The notes under the pieces were generated by a model, which had not been told where the DNA came from, ran no database searches, and worked only from the letters and a program-made list of their open reading frames with translations. From Actinomycetes bacterium (lineage in GTDB: Bacteria; Actinomycetota; Actinomycetes; Actinomycetales; Beutenbergiaceae), in the NCBI GenBank assembly GCA_021793935.1, contig JAJYRV010000117.1, positions 1-6,446 on the forward strand: a stretch of 6,446 nt of DNA. Direction: 5' to 3'. Shown piece by piece: positions 5,889 to 6,446 of the stretch (the stretch's first letter is position 1; the number at the start of each line of letters is the position of its first letter). The translations under genes were made by a program, and so were the position numbers.

Positions 5889-6446
5889 TACGCGTCTGCT
5901 TCCTCTTTCATGGGGCGTTCAATGATGCCAGCCAGGCCCGGAGCCTCCTCGCCGAGCATGCGCACGATCGTCACGTGCATCCACACGGCGCATACCGCGG
6001 TGAGCACGAAGATAACGAAGAAGGTCGAGGTGGGGAAGCCCGACCAGTCCTTGGTGTAGGCGAAAAGGGGCGGCAGGAAGAACCCGCCGAGGCCGCCGAG
6101 CATGCCCACGAGCCCGCCGACGGAACCGACGTTCTCGGGGAAATACTCCGGGATGTGCTTGTACACCGCGGCCTTGCCGATCCCCATCGCGGCGCCGAGC
6201 ACGAAGATGAGGAACGTGAACCACGCGATCCCGAGCGCGTAGGAGAGATGCTCGGTCTGGGAACCGTCCGCGTGATTGATGACGATGTGCCCGTTGGGCA
6301 TCATGAGGATCCCCGAGGAGATGAGCATGAGGGTGAAGGTGAGGTACATGATCACCCGCGCGCCGAACTTGTCCGAGAGCCAGCCCCCGAGCGGCCGCAG
6401 CAGGGAGGCGGGGAAGATGAAGATCGCCGTCAACAATCCCGCGACC
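5888..6446 (-). CDS. narK1: NarK1-like nitrate transporter (C-terminal part; N-terminus beyond window)
   Basis: The frame is open from the right edge to a TAA at 5890-5888 and encodes the last 185 residues of an MFS nitrate/nitrite porter. The visible part starts in helix 7 or 8 with TAIFIFPASLLRPLGGWLSD, whose arginine is the helix-8 substrate arginine. It continues with a periplasmic-type loop (NGHIVINHADGSQ) and then the second nitrate signature, GIGKAAVYKHIPEYFPENVG followed by GGLVGMLGGLGGFFLPPLF. AAVYKHIP with the glycine-rich GGLGGF is characteristic of NarK1-type transporters, which are usually nitrate/proton symporters that start nitrate uptake. It is the upstream partner of the NarK2-like gene and overlaps it by one base, so the two should be made from one message. 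The promoter and start lie outside the window. Confidence 0.9.
   Translation of the reverse strand, partial: VAGLLTAIFIFPASLLRPLGGWLSDKFGARVIMYLTFTLMLISSGILMMPNGHIVINHADGSQTEHLSYALGIAWFTFLIFVLGAAMGIGKAAVYKHIPEYFPENVGSVGGLVGMLGGLGGFFLPPLFAYTKDWSGFPTSTFFVIFVLTAVCAVWMHVTIVRMLGEEAPGLAGIIERPMKEEADA
5899..5905 (-). promoter_or_regulatory. Ribosome binding site of the NarK2-like gene, inside the NarK1-like gene
   Basis: GAGGAAG on the minus strand lies ten bases before the ATG at 5888 and overlaps the final codons of the upstream gene. This suits translational re-initiation through the TAATG junction. Confidence 0.55.

Noticed and set aside
5166..6059. A 297-codon plus-strand open frame opposite the two narK genes
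   Set aside because: It is antisense to clear multi-helix transporters, and its product is unnaturally rich in E, G, H and D with no motif.

Overview
The window is GC-rich chromosomal DNA with the habits of an actinobacterium (Actinomycetota). Third codon positions are strongly G/C, several genes start at GTG or TTG, and the families present are typical of that phylum: a CarD-type RNA polymerase-binding protein, a TM0106-type RecB-like nuclease/helicase, and an exported DUF1524 HNH nuclease. I cannot name the genus from sequence alone. The tandem narK-type genes suggest an organism that uses nitrate, probably a facultative anaerobe (inference).

Layout: six protein genes fill almost the whole window, and two of them run off its ends. 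(1) 1-1887, minus: the first 629 residues of a TM0106-family RecB-like nuclease. Its C-terminal helicase part would lie beyond the left edge. (2) 1949-2635, minus: an exported or membrane-anchored DUF1524 HNH endonuclease, 61 bp upstream of gene 1 and probably co-transcribed with it. (3) 2845-3900, plus: an iron/manganese transporter of the VIT1/CCC1 family with an N-terminal ferritin-like domain, divergent from gene 2 across a 209-bp intergenic region. (4) 3976-4503, plus: a divergent CarD-family regulator, preceded by a perfect 7-6-7 inverted repeat that looks like an operator. (5) 4500-5888, minus: a NarK2-like nitrate/nitrite transporter whose stop codon overlaps that of gene 4 tail to tail. 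(6) 5888-6446, minus: the C-terminal part of a NarK1-like nitrate transporter, joined to gene 5 by a TAATG stop/start overlap.

How they may work together: genes 6 and 5 form a translationally coupled pair matching the NarK1 (nitrate/proton symport) plus NarK2 (nitrate/nitrite exchange) arrangement known from respiratory nitrate reducers. Gene 3 handles cytoplasmic iron. Gene 4 would modulate promoter opening by RNA polymerase. Genes 2 and 1 are nucleic-acid enzymes acting on opposite sides of the membrane. I see no tRNA, rRNA, CRISPR array, insertion sequence or phage gene.

The most notable observations are three. The N-terminal nuclease domain of gene 1 appears to have lost its PD-(D/E)XK catalytic residues while keeping its iron-sulfur cysteines and its RNase H-like domain. 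The CarD protein aligns without gaps to M. tuberculosis CarD as I recall it, but has changes at known contact positions. The third is the operator-like palindrome in front of that CarD gene. I did not find a convincing wholly new multi-gene system.
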